From an uncultured Holosporaceae bacterium (GTDB lineage Bacteria; Pseudomonadota; Alphaproteobacteria; UBA3830; CASESI01), in assembly GCA_949290705.1 (NCBI GenBank), contig CASESI010000022.1:263921-327920 (forward strand): a DNA stretch of 64,000 nucleotides, in the 5' to 3' direction. Every line of letters begins with the position of its first letter. Within the stretch, counting starts at the first letter, position 1. The position numbers and the translations under genes are program-made. The notes under the pieces were generated by a model. The model was given only the letters and a program-made list of their open reading frames with translations, did no database searches and had not been told where the DNA came from. Shown in pieces: positions 39,411-48,903 of this stretch.

Positions 39411-39851
39411 ATGAAACTACTACGCAAAAATTTATTATATAAAAATGTTTTAAATGAAAAATTATTAACGATTAAACCATTAAATCCATCGGTTGAAAAA
39501 TTGTTGAATGCGATTATGCCTGAATTCCTACAAAATAAAATCTCGGATCATGTCGCATCTCTGCAATGGGCTTCGCAAAGGGGATCTTTTCCAAATGCTA
39601 TGCAACATTTCACGAAAGGTTTTGTTCATCGATCCATAATGCACGAATCCATAGGGATTAAATCCATAAGGGTTCAGCTATTTGGTGCACAACCTGTCCT
39701 CACGTCTAAACTTGGCGTATGGAGGAAAATATTGGGATTTATTTCTCGTTTATCAATGCCAATAATTTCTTTGCGGCGTCTTGCTCGGCGATTTTTTTGT
39801 TATGGCCCGATCCGACCGCGGAAAGCTTTAATTCCTCGGCTGATACTTTAA
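39411..39851 (+). CDS. Unknown basic protein, end overlaps rnc antisense
   Basis: I do not recognise this 146-residue frame. It has one of the best ribosome sites in the window (AGGAGGT eight bases before ATG 39411), which argues for translation. The product is strongly basic, without a signal peptide. A 15-base periodic repeat in it encodes three Ser-Ile pairs five residues apart (around residue 75). The last 37 codons run antisense through the 3' end of rnc, so the C-terminal Arg/Leu-rich segment may be a readthrough after loss of the original end. It could be a real small gene, a decayed one, or a chance frame. Confidence 0.4.
   Translation: MKLLRKNLLYKNVLNEKLLTIKPLNPSVEKLLNAIMPEFLQNKISDHVASLQWASQRGSFPNAMQHFTKGFVHRSIMHESIGIKSIRVQLFGAQPVLTSKLGVWRKILGFISRLSMPIISLRRLARRFFCYGPIRPRKALIPRLIL
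39632..39668 (+). repeat. Three ATCCATA units at exact 15-base spacing
   Basis: ATCCATA occurs at 39632, 39647 and 39662. The second and third copies are more extended (AATCCATAGGGATT and AATCCATAAGGGTT). The unit equals five codons, so it does not break the frame of the gene that holds it. It looks like a short decayed tandem duplication. Confidence 0.5.
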
Positions 39852-40392
39852 CTTCGAAATAATTTGTCATGCAAAGGGTATCCTCGTATTTTGGGATTTG
39901 CATTCCTTTGTGCTGCAAATATTCTTGGAGGAGGTTTTTCGCATTTTTCCCGTCCGAGTCATTTACGCTGATCCATTGAAAAATTAAATCACGGATTGTA
40001 TCGTAACATGAGTCAACAAAAATTGCACCGATGATTGCTTCCATTATGTCTGCGTATACTGCGACGGTTTTGCAATCATCAAAAAGCTCTATGTCATCCA
40101 TGATATGAAGGTTTGACATGGTGCTATAAAGGGCATCTTTGTTTGTAAGGTTTGTGTATCTTACTGCGATTTTTCCTTCGTCTTCAAGCGGAAAAGTATT
40201 CAAAAGCTTTTCCGTGATTGCAAGGCCAAGGACTTTGTCGCCAAGGAATTCTAGCCTTTCAAAGAATGCCACAGTTTGTTTAGAGATGTAACTTGGGTGT
40301 ACAATGGCCTGCTCAAGTAACGAAAGATTTTTAAAATTATAATTAATTTTATTTTGAAAATCTGAAACGCTTATTTTAAGGTGTTTGATCAT
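39739..40392 (-). CDS. rnc: Ribonuclease III
   Basis: Cuts double-stranded RNA in rRNA and mRNA maturation. The 217-residue product has the signature ERLEFLGDKVLGLAI with catalytic Glu/Asp, the second acidic cluster ADIMEAIIGAIFVDS, and a C-terminal dsRNA-binding domain (KNLLQEYLQHKGMQIPKY, GHNKKIAEQDAAKKLL). It follows lepB and acpS on the same strand (acpS-lepB-rnc), a cluster common in Alphaproteobacteria; era and recO, often next, are not here. Confidence 0.96.
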   Translation of the reverse strand: MIKHLKISVSDFQNKINYNFKNLSLLEQAIVHPSYISKQTVAFFERLEFLGDKVLGLAITEKLLNTFPLEDEGKIAVRYTNLTNKDALYSTMSNLHIMDDIELFDDCKTVAVYADIMEAIIGAIFVDSCYDTIRDLIFQWISVNDSDGKNAKNLLQEYLQHKGMQIPKYEDTLCMTNYFEVKVSAEELKLSAVGSGHNKKIAEQDAAKKLLALINEK

Positions 40393-40410
40393 GGTAATAT
40401 AAGGTGTAGA

Positions 40411-41274
40411 TTATTCTACTATTTTAAATAACCTATTATACCTTATATTTTGTAACCATTTCCAGGGTTCATAGAATTTTATTCTGTTGCCCATGGAAAA
40501 TAATACCATAGTGACTTTTCCGATTATGTATCTTTTATGGATAAAGCCGACTTCTTCAAGGTTGCGGCAATCGTTTGAAAAGTCGCGGTTATCACCCATT
40601 CCAAAGTAATGATCCTTTGGCACATAATAAGGTGGGGTGTTTTGTTTAGAGATGATATAGTTTTTATAAGGAAGGCTGTTTAATTCGTCTTCTGTAAGCA
40701 TGATGATGTTATGGGATTTTCCTTCGCCTGGGAATTTCTCCTCAAAGACATTCATAAAGTGCACAAGGTCTGGATTTTCGTCGTTGTCGTAATCATATTC
40801 GCCGACGTATTTCCGGTCGATTCTTTGGTCGTTGATATAAATATCGCCATTGATGATTTGCACTTTGTCTCCAGGAAGGCCGACAATCCTCTTCACATAG
40901 TTGATGCTTGGGTCGGTTGGAAGTCTGAAGACAAATATATCACCTCGTTTTGGACTTGACTCAAAAAATTTGATGTCACTTTTCAAATTCGGATAAATGA
41001 ATTCCGAAAGCCACAAAGAGAAAGGCGAATACCCATAAGAGTATTTTTTTACCACTGGGATATCACCAACAAGTAAATTGTTGACCATTGATCCTGATGG
41101 GATGATGAATATGTCGAATAGAAAACTTCGGATGGAAAAGATGATTAAGAATGCAACGAAGAACTCACGGAGAATTTTTTTCAGTGAGCGACCTTTTTTA
41201 TATTCGGAAAATACGATATAAAAAAATATTGCGGCTATAAATAAATAGTATCCATAATTGGGTTCTGTGTGCAT
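40411..41274 (-). CDS. lepB: Signal peptidase I
   Basis: Inner-membrane peptidase that removes Sec and Tat signal peptides; it would process the many exported proteins of this window. The 287-residue protein has N-terminal membrane helices (about 9-25 and 38-55), the catalytic Ser62 in IPSGSMVNNL, Lys128 in NYVKRIVGLPGD and the later GMGDNRDFSNDCR. Start ATG 41274 follows AAGGAG. It is two bases after the acpS stop and 18 bases before rnc, a tight operon. Confidence 0.97.
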   Translation of the reverse strand: MHTEPNYGYYLFIAAIFFYIVFSEYKKGRSLKKILREFFVAFLIIFSIRSFLFDIFIIPSGSMVNNLLVGDIPVVKKYSYGYSPFSLWLSEFIYPNLKSDIKFFESSPKRGDIFVFRLPTDPSINYVKRIVGLPGDKVQIINGDIYINDQRIDRKYVGEYDYDNDENPDLVHFMNVFEEKFPGEGKSHNIIMLTEDELNSLPYKNYIISKQNTPPYYVPKDHYFGMGDNRDFSNDCRNLEEVGFIHKRYIIGKVTMVLFSMGNRIKFYEPWKWLQNIRYNRLFKIVE

Positions 41275-41276
41275 TT

Positions 41277-41675
41277 TTACTCCTTTTCAAATTCACCTTC
41301 TATTACGACATTTGCAATTGCAAACGATGCATCGTCGGAAAGACTTAAGAAAATCTTAAAGTCTTTGTACCGCGAGGTGAGATGCTCTAAAGCTTTCCCG
41401 TGTAATTCAACTTTCGGGGAGGATTTTTCATGGCGTATAATTTCTATATCCTTGAAACTAATCCCTGATGAATACCCGGTTCCAAGAGCTTTTAAGCATG
41501 CCTCCTTTGCGGCAAATCTCGTTGCAAACTTTGCATATGCCAAGTTGCCATAGCTTGATGAATAGTTTATCTCATTAATTGTGAAGATTCTATTAAAAAA
41601 CTTTGGCCCGTATTTTTTTATGGCATTTTTTATACGATCGATATTTACTATGTCGATGCCAATCCCTATAATCAT
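41277..41675 (-). CDS. acpS: Holo-[acyl-carrier-protein] synthase
   Basis: Transfers 4'-phosphopantetheine to acyl carrier protein for fatty-acid synthesis. The 132-residue product has IIGIGIDIVNIDRI (metal-binding Asp) and RFAAKEACLKALGTG (metal-binding Glu). Length is normal. It starts the acpS-lepB-rnc unit and is divergent from recG with 15 bases between the starts, so promoters for one must lie inside the other. pdxJ, the usual upstream neighbour, is absent. Confidence 0.95.
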   Translation of the reverse strand: MIIGIGIDIVNIDRIKNAIKKYGPKFFNRIFTINEINYSSSYGNLAYAKFATRFAAKEACLKALGTGYSSGISFKDIEIIRHEKSSPKVELHGKALEHLTSRYKDFKIFLSLSDDASFAIANVVIEGEFEKE

Positions 41676-41690
41676 AATAGGGATAGGATA

Positions 41691-43760
41691 ATGGATTTTT
41701 TATTTTCTGCAATATCAGATTTGAAGATTAATAAATATTTTACAGACAGAATTAAGAATTTGGTTGGCGGATCGCGGATTATAGACCTGCTTTTTCACCT
41801 ACCACGATATTTTCTCGAAAGAAAGAAAATAGAGCAAATTACTGAGGAGGATATTGGGAAAAATGTAATCCTTAAATTACGGGTTGTGGATCATATTCCA
41901 CCGATAAAAGGAAGGTACGGGAGAAAAACTCCATACCAGGTTGTCTGTATAAATGATAAACGTCAAAACGTTGTGTTAAGTTTTTTTAATTATAAGACTC
42001 CTCAGTATTTAAAAAAAATTCTGCCGATTAATTCATTAAAAATTATCAGCGGAAAGATTCAGAGATTCAACAATGATTTTGAAATCTCCCATCCGGAATA
42101 CATTGTCGAGCAAAATGAAGGCTATAAGATTCCGGAGTGTGAGCCTATATATTCCCTAACGGCCGGGATTACGAATGCCTTCTTGACAAGGCTGATAAGG
42201 TCTTTGTTTTCACGTATCCCAGAGGTCGATGAATGGTTTGACGCGAGGGGCGCCAAAATTTCGTGGCGTAACGCGGTTATCATGTGTCATACGAACCTTG
42301 ATAATGAGCTTGCCCGACAGAGGCTAGCGCTCGATGAAATTCTGTCGATAAAGCAAGCGTTGAATGATTTGCGTAGCACATACACGAAAGGGGAAAATAT
42401 CTGTGTACGCAACTTTTTCGAGAACGGAGTTATAAAACAAATTAACTCGAAAGACAACATCGCCTCGGAAAAGTATTACTTTGATTATGATAAATTCACG
42501 AAAAATTTTGGTTTTAAATTTGAATTAACGAACGACCAAAAGTCAGCGATCACGGACATTATATCGGACCTTAACTCTGATAAAAAAATGTCCAGGTTGC
42601 TGCAGGGCGATGTTGGATCCGGTAAAACGATGGTTGCGTTTATCACCGCTATGTACAGTATTTTTAGCGGGAAGAATGTCGCGCTGCTCGCCCCAACGGA
42701 GATGCTTGCAAAGCAGCATATGGAGGTATTTAAGAATTTACTTGCGAATTTTGAGGAAAAATTCTTGTGCGACATAAAACTTGATTTACTCGTCAGTAAA
42801 ACTAAATCTAAGAGCGAATTATACAAACGCTTGAAGGCCGGAGAAGTGAATATTTTGATTGGAACGCATGCAATCATCGAGGAAAAAGTCGAGATCTCAA
42901 ATCTTGGCTATGTGATAATTGACGAGCAACATAAATTTGGGGTCGAGCAGAGAGGGAAATTAAAAAATAAAAATCCCTTGGCGAATGTGCTCTATATGTC
43001 AGCCACGCCAATTCCAAGGACGTTGATGATGGTTTTGAACAACGATATGGATATTTCCTACATCAAGGAGAAACCGAAAAATCGAATTCCTGTCGAGACG
43101 GTCATAATGCCGATTTCGAAAATAACGGATTTGATTTTAAGACTGAAAACTGTCCTTGTTGACGGAAACCGAGCTTTTTGGGTATGTCCGGCGATTGAGA
43201 TGTCAGAGACTATGCCGATCACTTCTGTGACGGAACGGTTCGAGTATCTGAAAAATTTTTTCGGAGAAGATATAGCAATTGTCCACGGCAAAATGAAAGA
43301 GCAGGAAAGAGCTGAGATCATAGAGAAGTTTCGCAGTGATCAGGTGAAAATTTTGATCGCTACAACCGTGATTGAGGTTGGGATAGATGTCCCGGACGCG
43401 AATGTCATCGTGATTGAAAACGCTGAGCGGTTCGGGTTGTCACAGCTGCATCAACTTCGCGGAAGAGTTGGACGCGGAAGCAAAAAATCCTTTTGCGTTT
43501 TGCTCTATTCTTCGAAGTTAACGTGCGATGCGCAGAAACGCCTGGCCGTGATGAAGGAATCTTCAGATGGATTTCGGATCGCTGAAAAAGATCTTGAAAT
43601 TCGCGGGTATGGAGATTACGTCGGAACGCGCCAGACCGGGCTCCCTTTGTTTCGGGTTACCGACCCATTCAAAGACCAAGAGCTTTTCTCGATCGCCAGC
43701 AAAATGAAAATAAAAAAGAATAAAGATTTACTTTACAAAATCTACAAAAGAGAAATTTAA
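41691..43760 (+). CDS. recG: ATP-dependent DNA helicase RecG
   Basis: Branch-migration helicase that remodels stalled forks and Holliday junctions. The 689-residue protein has the wedge/OB domain (about 60-150), Walker [15 protein letters not shown], motif [15 protein letters not shown] (DEQH box), motif [14 protein letters not shown], and motifs V and [16 protein letters not shown] and [12 protein letters not shown]. Full length. AGGATA precedes the ATG. The end overlaps recA tail-to-tail by four bases. Confidence 0.97.
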   Translation: MDFLFSAISDLKINKYFTDRIKNLVGGSRIIDLLFHLPRYFLERKKIEQITEEDIGKNVILKLRVVDHIPPIKGRYGRKTPYQVVCINDKRQNVVLSFFNYKTPQYLKKILPINSLKIISGKIQRFNNDFEISHPEYIVEQNEGYKIPECEPIYSLTAGITNAFLTRLIRSLFSRIPEVDEWFDARGAKISWRNAVIMCHTNLDNELARQRLALDEILSIKQALNDLRSTYTKGENICVRNFFENGVIKQINSKDNIASEKYYFDYDKFTKNFGFKFELTNDQKSAITDIISDLNSDKKMSRLLQGDVGSGKTMVAFITAMYSIFSGKNVALLAPTEMLAKQHMEVFKNLLANFEEKFLCDIKLDLLVSKTKSKSELYKRLKAGEVNILIGTHAIIEEKVEISNLGYVIIDEQHKFGVEQRGKLKNKNPLANVLYMSATPIPRTLMMVLNNDMDISYIKEKPKNRIPVETVIMPISKITDLILRLKTVLVDGNRAFWVCPAIEMSETMPITSVTERFEYLKNFFGEDIAIVHGKMKEQERAEIIEKFRSDQVKILIATTVIEVGIDVPDANVIVIENAERFGLSQLHQLRGRVGRGSKKSFCVLLYSSKLTCDAQKRLAVMKESSDGFRIAEKDLEIRGYGDYVGTRQTGLPLFRVTDPFKDQELFSIASKMKIKKNKDLLYKIYKREI

Positions 43761-44830
43761 TTCTCTTCCGTTGGATTTGTTGGGATGCTTTGTTGTTGTG
43801 GAGCAGGTTGGATTTTCAGCCCGCTTACATCCGTATTTCTTTTGATGTGGTGTTTTTCAAGAACAGCCGCCTCGATTTCTTGCATGACAGGTTTATTGTT
43901 TTTCAAGAAATCCCTTGCGTTCTCTCTGCCCTGGCCGATTTTTTGGCCTTTGTAAGAGTACCAAGCGCCGGCTTTCTCGATGATCCCAGCTTCGGCCGCA
44001 AGATCCAAAACTTCACCTTCATGGGAAATTCCCTCGCCGTAGATGATGTCGAAATCAGCGGTTCTGAAAGGTGGAGCAACTTTGTTCTTCACGACTTTCA
44101 ACCTTGTCTGGCTTCCGATGATGTCGTCCTTGTCCTTCAAGGTTGCGGTTTTCCTGATGTCAAGCCTTATGGATGCGTAGAATTTCAAAGCGTTTCCGCC
44201 GGTGGTTGTTTCAGGGTTTCCAAACATGACGCCGATCTTCATACGGATTTGGTTGATGAAAATCAAAACGGTGTTGGATTTGGAAACGGTGGCCGTCAAT
44301 TTACGAAGTGCTTGGCTCATCAATCTTGCTTGAAGGCCCATGTGTGAGTCGCCCATGTCGCCGTCAAGTTCAGCCTTTGGGACGAGTGCAGCAACGCTGT
44401 CCACGATGAGCACATCGATTGCGCCGGATCGTACGAGAGTATCGGCAATCTCGAGAGCTTGTTCCCCGGAATCAGGTTGAGAGATCAATAAGCTGTCCAC
44501 ATCAACACCGAGGTTGTGTGCATATACAGGATCGAGGGCATGTTCAGCATCGATGAATGCGCACACACCGCCGATCTTTTGTGCCTCTGCAATAACGTGC
44601 AATGTGAAGGTTGTTTTACCAGAGCTTTCAGGGCCGAAAATTTCGATTATCCTACCGCGTGGGAGACCGCCAATTCCAAGTGCAATGTCAGCACCAAGGG
44701 ATCCGGTTGGAATTACACTAAGCCCGGATGTGCATTCTTCGCTTCCCATTTTCATGATGGAGCCTTTTCCAAATGATTTCTCAATTTGGCTTAGTGCGGC
44801 ATCAAGGGCTTTTTGTTTGTCAATGTTCAT
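43757..44830 (-). CDS. recA: Recombinase RecA
   Basis: DNA strand-exchange protein and SOS co-protease. The 357-residue product has Walker [15 protein letters not shown], the DNA-binding loop 1 region [19 protein letters not shown] and loop 2 around [23 protein letters not shown] 44830 is chosen over an in-frame GTG three codons upstream because AAGGTG lies six bases ahead of it. It is the last gene of a long minus-strand run after motB (56-base gap). I saw no clear LexA box in that gap. Confidence 0.98.
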   Translation of the reverse strand: MNIDKQKALDAALSQIEKSFGKGSIMKMGSEECTSGLSVIPTGSLGADIALGIGGLPRGRIIEIFGPESSGKTTFTLHVIAEAQKIGGVCAFIDAEHALDPVYAHNLGVDVDSLLISQPDSGEQALEIADTLVRSGAIDVLIVDSVAALVPKAELDGDMGDSHMGLQARLMSQALRKLTATVSKSNTVLIFINQIRMKIGVMFGNPETTTGGNALKFYASIRLDIRKTATLKDKDDIIGSQTRLKVVKNKVAPPFRTADFDIIYGEGISHEGEVLDLAAEAGIIEKAGAWYSYKGQKIGQGRENARDFLKNNKPVMQEIEAAVLEKHHIKRNTDVSGLKIQPAPQQQSIPTNPTEEN

Positions 44831-44886
44831 AAAATTCACCTTTTAAACGAAACCAGTTTATCTTGAATATATTTTTTTATCAAATA

Positions 44887-45633
44887 TTATTTTTCCTCTA
44901 TTAAAATTGCAGCACGTCTGTTAACAGGATCGAGTGGTTTTTCCTTGATAAGGGGTTTTTTATCCGACATTCCGATGACACCATTAAAATTATCATCAGG
45001 CACACCAAACGTACCAAGTAACCTCCTTACGGTGTTTGCCCTGTTTGCGGACAATTCCCAATTGCCAAATCCAGTTTTTCCCCAAAATGGAGTGCTGTCA
45101 GTGTGGCCGTATATTTTCATTTTGGCATTAAGTTTTTGCAACAAATTTGCGAGATATTTTATTAATTTAGATCCGGTTGGAGTCAGCACGGAAGTACCTT
45201 TTTCAAATATTTCTTTGTTGTTTTTCCCGGTGATGTTGATAAGGATTCCTTCAGGGGTTTTTTCGACCATAATATTATCCTTAAATTCCGCCAGGTCATT
45301 ATCCTCATCCAAAATTTTATTTACTTGCTCCTTTACTATATCGTATGTGGCACGGTTTAAATTAAGGATATCCCAGCCTTCCTTTTTCTGCTGTTGTTGC
45401 AAGATAGAGTTGGTTGCATCAAGTTTCACAACATTATCAACAGGGGCAAAGTAGCTTGCGATTCCAGCTTTTTGTTCATCAGATGCGATGCTTAACAACC
45501 ACATTAGCAAAAAGAAAGCCATCATAGCCGTCATGAAGTCAGCATACGCAACCTTCCACGCACCATGACTTCCCCCATGAACTTCTTCACCTTTTTTCTT
45601 TTTTATAATTATGGGTTGTTTTTCATCTGGCAT
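44887..45633 (-). CDS. motB: MotB, flagellar stator protein
   Basis: Peptidoglycan-anchored stator partner of MotA. The 248-residue protein has a basic cytoplasmic N-terminus (residues 1-25), a single membrane helix with the proton-carrying Asp32 in YADFMTAMMAFFLLMWLL, and a C-terminal OmpA-like domain (KIYGHTDSTPFW, NWELSANRANTVRRLL). Start follows AGGTAAGTAG. motA lies 36 kb away. Downstream of an ABC transporter pair on the same strand with an 18-base gap. Confidence 0.95.
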   Translation of the reverse strand: MPDEKQPIIIKKKKGEEVHGGSHGAWKVAYADFMTAMMAFFLLMWLLSIASDEQKAGIASYFAPVDNVVKLDATNSILQQQQKKEGWDILNLNRATYDIVKEQVNKILDEDNDLAEFKDNIMVEKTPEGILINITGKNNKEIFEKGTSVLTPTGSKLIKYLANLLQKLNAKMKIYGHTDSTPFWGKTGFGNWELSANRANTVRRLLGTFGVPDDNFNGVIGMSDKKPLIKEKPLDPVNRRAAILIEEK

Positions 45634-45651
45634 GCTACTTACCTAAGGCTG

Positions 45652-46563
45652 TTATTTAATATCGTCTTCCGTTGCCGAAGAGAGTTTTTTATTTTTGATT
45701 ATCACTTGAGAGTTAGTTCCCATATCATCAGAGGTTGAGGGATGGGATTTTTGTTCTATCTCAACCTTTGGCTGTATATCAGATGCTTTCTTTTTATTCA
45801 AAGCAGCCTGAAAATGATTATTGAATAAAGCAACAACTTTGGCATTGTCTATGTTTCCAGATTTTTCATCCAAAACGATCTTGCCATTGCTTAAAATTAT
45901 TACCCTGTTGCAGATTTTGTTTATCAAATAAGGATTATCAGTTGTTATCAAGGTTGTAAATTTGTGAGAATCGCAGATTTTTGTTAATATCGGAAAAACA
46001 TGCTCTATATCACTGCCATCAATTTCAGAAAAAACATCATCGATGAGTAAAATTTTTGGTTGTTTTATGAGGCCGATCATTAAAATCAGGATATGCTTAT
46101 AAAAATTTGGTAATTCAGATATTTTTCTGTCAGCGATCTCGTCTACGTTTATGCCGAGGTTTAAAGATTTGATCGTATCAATAATTTCGAGTTTTCTTGT
46201 TTTGTTCATGCCGAAAAAAGGAGAAATCCGATTGTCATGCATAGTATAAAGATATATATTTTCTATAAAGGTAAAATTATCAATAATGAAGTCGCTTAAT
46301 TTCCCACTTATAAGTGTTATTGTTTTGAAGATTTCCTCACGTGAAAATTCAACGATGTTGTGATTATCGATCTTTGTTGTTCCAACTAATGGTGTAATTT
46401 CAGATGTGAGAATTTTCAAAAGAGAGGTTTTTCCACTTCCGTTATTTCCGGCCAGCAATACGCTTTCTCCAGCTTGGATTGATAGATTAATATTGTTCAA
46501 TATAATCTTTTCGTCGATTTTTGTATTTTTGCAGGAAAAAAATACATTGTTGATCTCTATCAT
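45652..46563 (-). CDS. ABC transporter ATP-binding protein, degenerate motifs
   Basis: A 303-residue ABC ATPase paired with the permease gene 13 bases upstream. Walker A is intact (GNNGSGKT, residues 39-46). Other motifs deviate: the signature position reads SELPNF instead of LSGGQ, Walker B ends LLIDD so the catalytic Glu is Asp176, and the switch-His position reads TTDNP (Asp209). About 50 C-terminal residues form a hydrophilic tail outside the domain. ATP binding seems possible; normal turnover is doubtful. Start ATG 46563 follows GGAG. Substrate unknown. Confidence 0.85.
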   Translation of the reverse strand: MIEINNVFFSCKNTKIDEKIILNNINLSIQAGESVLLAGNNGSGKTSLLKILTSEITPLVGTTKIDNHNIVEFSREEIFKTITLISGKLSDFIIDNFTFIENIYLYTMHDNRISPFFGMNKTRKLEIIDTIKSLNLGINVDEIADRKISELPNFYKHILILMIGLIKQPKILLIDDVFSEIDGSDIEHVFPILTKICDSHKFTTLITTDNPYLINKICNRVIILSNGKIVLDEKSGNIDNAKVVALFNNHFQAALNKKKASDIQPKVEIEQKSHPSTSDDMGTNSQVIIKNKKLSSATEDDIK

Positions 46564-46576
46564 AATTGCTCCATTA

Positions 46577-47437
46577 TTATTTTTTTACTATCCTAGCGTA
46601 CATATTTTTTGTCACGATTCTGAAATCTTTCAATGCAAACAACATTATTATCATTATTGCAGTTACCAGACTTTGTAATTCTGTATCCAAAGATAATGCC
46701 TGTTCATGAGTTACAAGGTCAAGGATTGCTTTGTATATTATTGTTCCGATAAGACATCCAAAAATTCCGCGTAAAAATGTTTTTGATCTTATAATATTTT
46801 CTCCAATAATCAGCGCAATAATTCCACTGACAAGCGAACCATTTCCAATTAAAGTTGTTACAGAACTTTGTGTTTGTATAAATAATGCTCCTGCAACAGC
46901 GATAATTCCATTGGTTAATATGATTGCGCAATAAATAATGTTTTCTGATTTTAAATGCATAGAGGATATGACTTTCGGTTGAATTGCGTATGCCTTTAAA
47001 AGGGTGCCATATTCCGATCGCAATACTGTGTATATTAGAAAAAGGAATATAGCGACAATTATCGTCATGTAATATATTGAAGAAAATAACATAGGAGAAC
47101 GATCAAATGTCATAGTTTTTTGGCTATGTAATATTAAATAATTTATTGAACCAAGAGCGGTCAGAGAGATAATTCCTGCCAGTAATCCGTCAATTTTTAT
47201 CCTGTTTATCATGAATGATGTCACAAGTCCAGCAGCACAACCGAGCATGAATACAATTGTAAGTGAAAACATTTCTGGGATGTTATATCCAAAAAGTGTC
47301 ACAAACGCACATGCACCAAGGGAAAAGCTACCATCACATGTCATGTCTGCAAGGGATAAAAAGTTTAAACAAATATAAATACTTACTGTCACCAGAAATG
47401 CTGGCAACAGAGAGGCAAAAAATAATTCTCCAAACAT
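46577..47437 (-). CDS. ABC transporter permease, BPD_transp_2-like family
   Basis: A 286-residue, largely hydrophobic protein with about eight membrane segments. The segment LSLADMTCDGSFSLGACAFV, then GLVTSFMINRIKIDGLLAGI, resembles permeases of the tryptophan/tyrosine-type ABC systems (YtrF/TrpX-like relatives of branched-chain amino-acid permeases). The substrate-binding protein normally encoded with such systems is not nearby. Start ATG 47437 follows AAGGAA. It is 25 bases after the patatin gene and 13 before the ATPase. Confidence 0.8.
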   Translation of the reverse strand: MFGELFFASLLPAFLVTVSIYICLNFLSLADMTCDGSFSLGACAFVTLFGYNIPEMFSLTIVFMLGCAAGLVTSFMINRIKIDGLLAGIISLTALGSINYLILHSQKTMTFDRSPMLFSSIYYMTIIVAIFLFLIYTVLRSEYGTLLKAYAIQPKVISSMHLKSENIIYCAIILTNGIIAVAGALFIQTQSSVTTLIGNGSLVSGIIALIIGENIIRSKTFLRGIFGCLIGTIIYKAILDLVTHEQALSLDTELQSLVTAIMIIMLFALKDFRIVTKNMYARIVKK

Positions 47438-47462
47438 AGCTCTATTCCTTTATTACAAAAAA

Positions 47463-48521
47463 TTAGCAGAACATTTCGACTTCATCGATAGTATTTCTCT
47501 TATTGATGAATTCATAATTTTCTGCAAGCCATTTATCAGCAGTTTTTCTACCTTCTTCAAACAAGTGTTGTACGAAATCCCATTCAGAATTCAACTTAGA
47601 AGACCATCCTAAATCTTGGAATGTTTCCTCATTCTCAATGTTGTGAACGAAAACTCTCTTGTATTTATTAGGATCAAGATCTTTCTTGTCGATCAAGTCA
47701 GAAATAAACTTAATAGCTCTCATCTCTTTTAACAATGATGCATTGTTCGTGATTTCGTTAAGCCTGTCTGAAATTGCAACAGCAGATGTAGGCAATGTTT
47801 TTCTGTGTGTTGGGTTCAATTTCAAGATAATAATATCAGGTGTTGAGCAATTATAAATCAAAGGATACATCACAGGGTTTGCGATAAATCCACCATCCCA
47901 ATAATATTCACCTTTAACCATTGCAGCATGGAAAACAGTAGGTAAACATGCAGTTGCCATCAAAGAATCAGCATCAACATCTTTATTGCCGAAGACTTTG
48001 ATTTTTCCGGTATAGACGTGAGTTGCAGCCAAGAAAATTTTATATTGTTCAGATTTTTGTATTTTCTCGAAATCAAATACTTCTTCAACAATTTCTTTTA
48101 ATGGGTTAATGTTGAAAGGGTTTGATTGATAAGGAGACATCAATTTGCTCATGAAATCGAACATCAAAAATTCAGGTGAGTTATACATTGTGTACTTTCC
48201 AAGCCACCTATCAATGATTCCTCTGTGGATTCCAGATGCTTTTGATTTATCACACATTGTTTTCCAATAGTGATGTAATAATTTACGGGCACCTTCATTT
48301 CCACCCTCGATGAGACCTTGAATTGTTGCAACGGCGTTCATTCCGCCAGCACTTGTTCCAGTTACACCTTCGATCAAGATTCTTCCATCTTCCAGTAATC
48401 TATCGAGTACGCCCCAAGAGAAAGCACCATGTGCGCCTCCACCTTGCATAGCTATAGATACAACTTTTTTTCCAGCAGGATTTACATGTTGTTTTGTATT
48501 TTGATTAATTGTAGGTACCAT
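47463..48521 (-). CDS. Patatin-like phospholipase
   Basis: A 352-residue patatin-family lipid acyl hydrolase. The oxyanion segment GGGAHGAF (27-34), nucleophile Ser57 in GTSAGG and partner Asp209 in YWDGGFIANP form the complete Ser-Asp dyad, so it should be active. There is no signal peptide; export, if any, would need another route. Start ATG 48521 follows AAGGAGA. It lies 31 bases downstream of the STAS gene and 25 upstream of the ABC permease on the same strand. Family members act on membrane phospholipids and are virulence factors in some intracellular bacteria; the role here is inferred only. Confidence 0.93.
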   Translation of the reverse strand: MVPTINQNTKQHVNPAGKKVVSIAMQGGGAHGAFSWGVLDRLLEDGRILIEGVTGTSAGGMNAVATIQGLIEGGNEGARKLLHHYWKTMCDKSKASGIHRGIIDRWLGKYTMYNSPEFLMFDFMSKLMSPYQSNPFNINPLKEIVEEVFDFEKIQKSEQYKIFLAATHVYTGKIKVFGNKDVDADSLMATACLPTVFHAAMVKGEYYWDGGFIANPVMYPLIYNCSTPDIIILKLNPTHRKTLPTSAVAISDRLNEITNNASLLKEMRAIKFISDLIDKKDLDPNKYKRVFVHNIENEETFQDLGWSSKLNSEWDFVQHLFEEGRKTADKWLAENYEFINKRNTIDEVEMFC

Positions 48522-48552
48522 AATTTTCTCCTTTTAAAAATAAGTTATAAAG

Positions 48553-48885
48553 TCATAATTTCATTGCTTCTCCAACCGTTGAAGAAATAGTAAGTATCTT
48601 CGAAAAACCGCTTGATTCGAAAACTTTTTGAACATTTTGATTCATAGAAGAAATTATCATGCGCATAGAGTTTTCTTTTTGCCTCTTGTCAAGTACCAAT
48701 AGTACACGCAATCCAGCACTTGAGATATATTCAATTTGTCCCAAGTCAATGATTAGATGATATTTTTTATCTGGAAATGAGTTAACTATATTATTTACTT
48801 CTTCACCAAATGCATTGGAATTAGACGAATCAATTCTACCGTTGGGTGCCGCGATTATAAAATCCCCTTTGTTTTCGAAATGCAT
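48553..48885 (-). CDS. STAS-domain protein (anti-sigma-factor antagonist type)
   Basis: A 110-residue single-domain STAS protein of the RsbV/SpoIIAA type. The core IIDLGQIEYISSAGLRVLLVL is clear; Ser56 aligns with the serine phosphorylated by RsbW-type kinases. GGAGAAAAAT precedes ATG 48885. The gene immediately upstream (18-base gap) encodes an RsbW-like GHKL protein, so the two would form a partner-switching pair. No sigma factor gene or PP2C phosphatase is in the window. Confidence 0.9.
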   Translation of the reverse strand: MHFENKGDFIIAAPNGRIDSSNSNAFGEEVNNIVNSFPDKKYHLIIDLGQIEYISSAGLRVLLVLDKRQKENSMRMIISSMNQNVQKVFESSGFSKILTISSTVGEAMKL

Positions 48886-48903
48886 ATTTTTCTCCGCACT
48901 ATA

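Noticed and set aside
43790-44347. Plus-strand frame of 185 codons opposite recA
   Set aside because: Fully antisense to recA, whose motifs are intact; the composition is that of a reverse-strand shadow.
44831-44886. LexA (SOS) box before recA
   Set aside because: Neither the alphaproteobacterial GTTC-N7-GTTC pattern nor a CTG-N10-CAG palindrome is convincing in this short gap.
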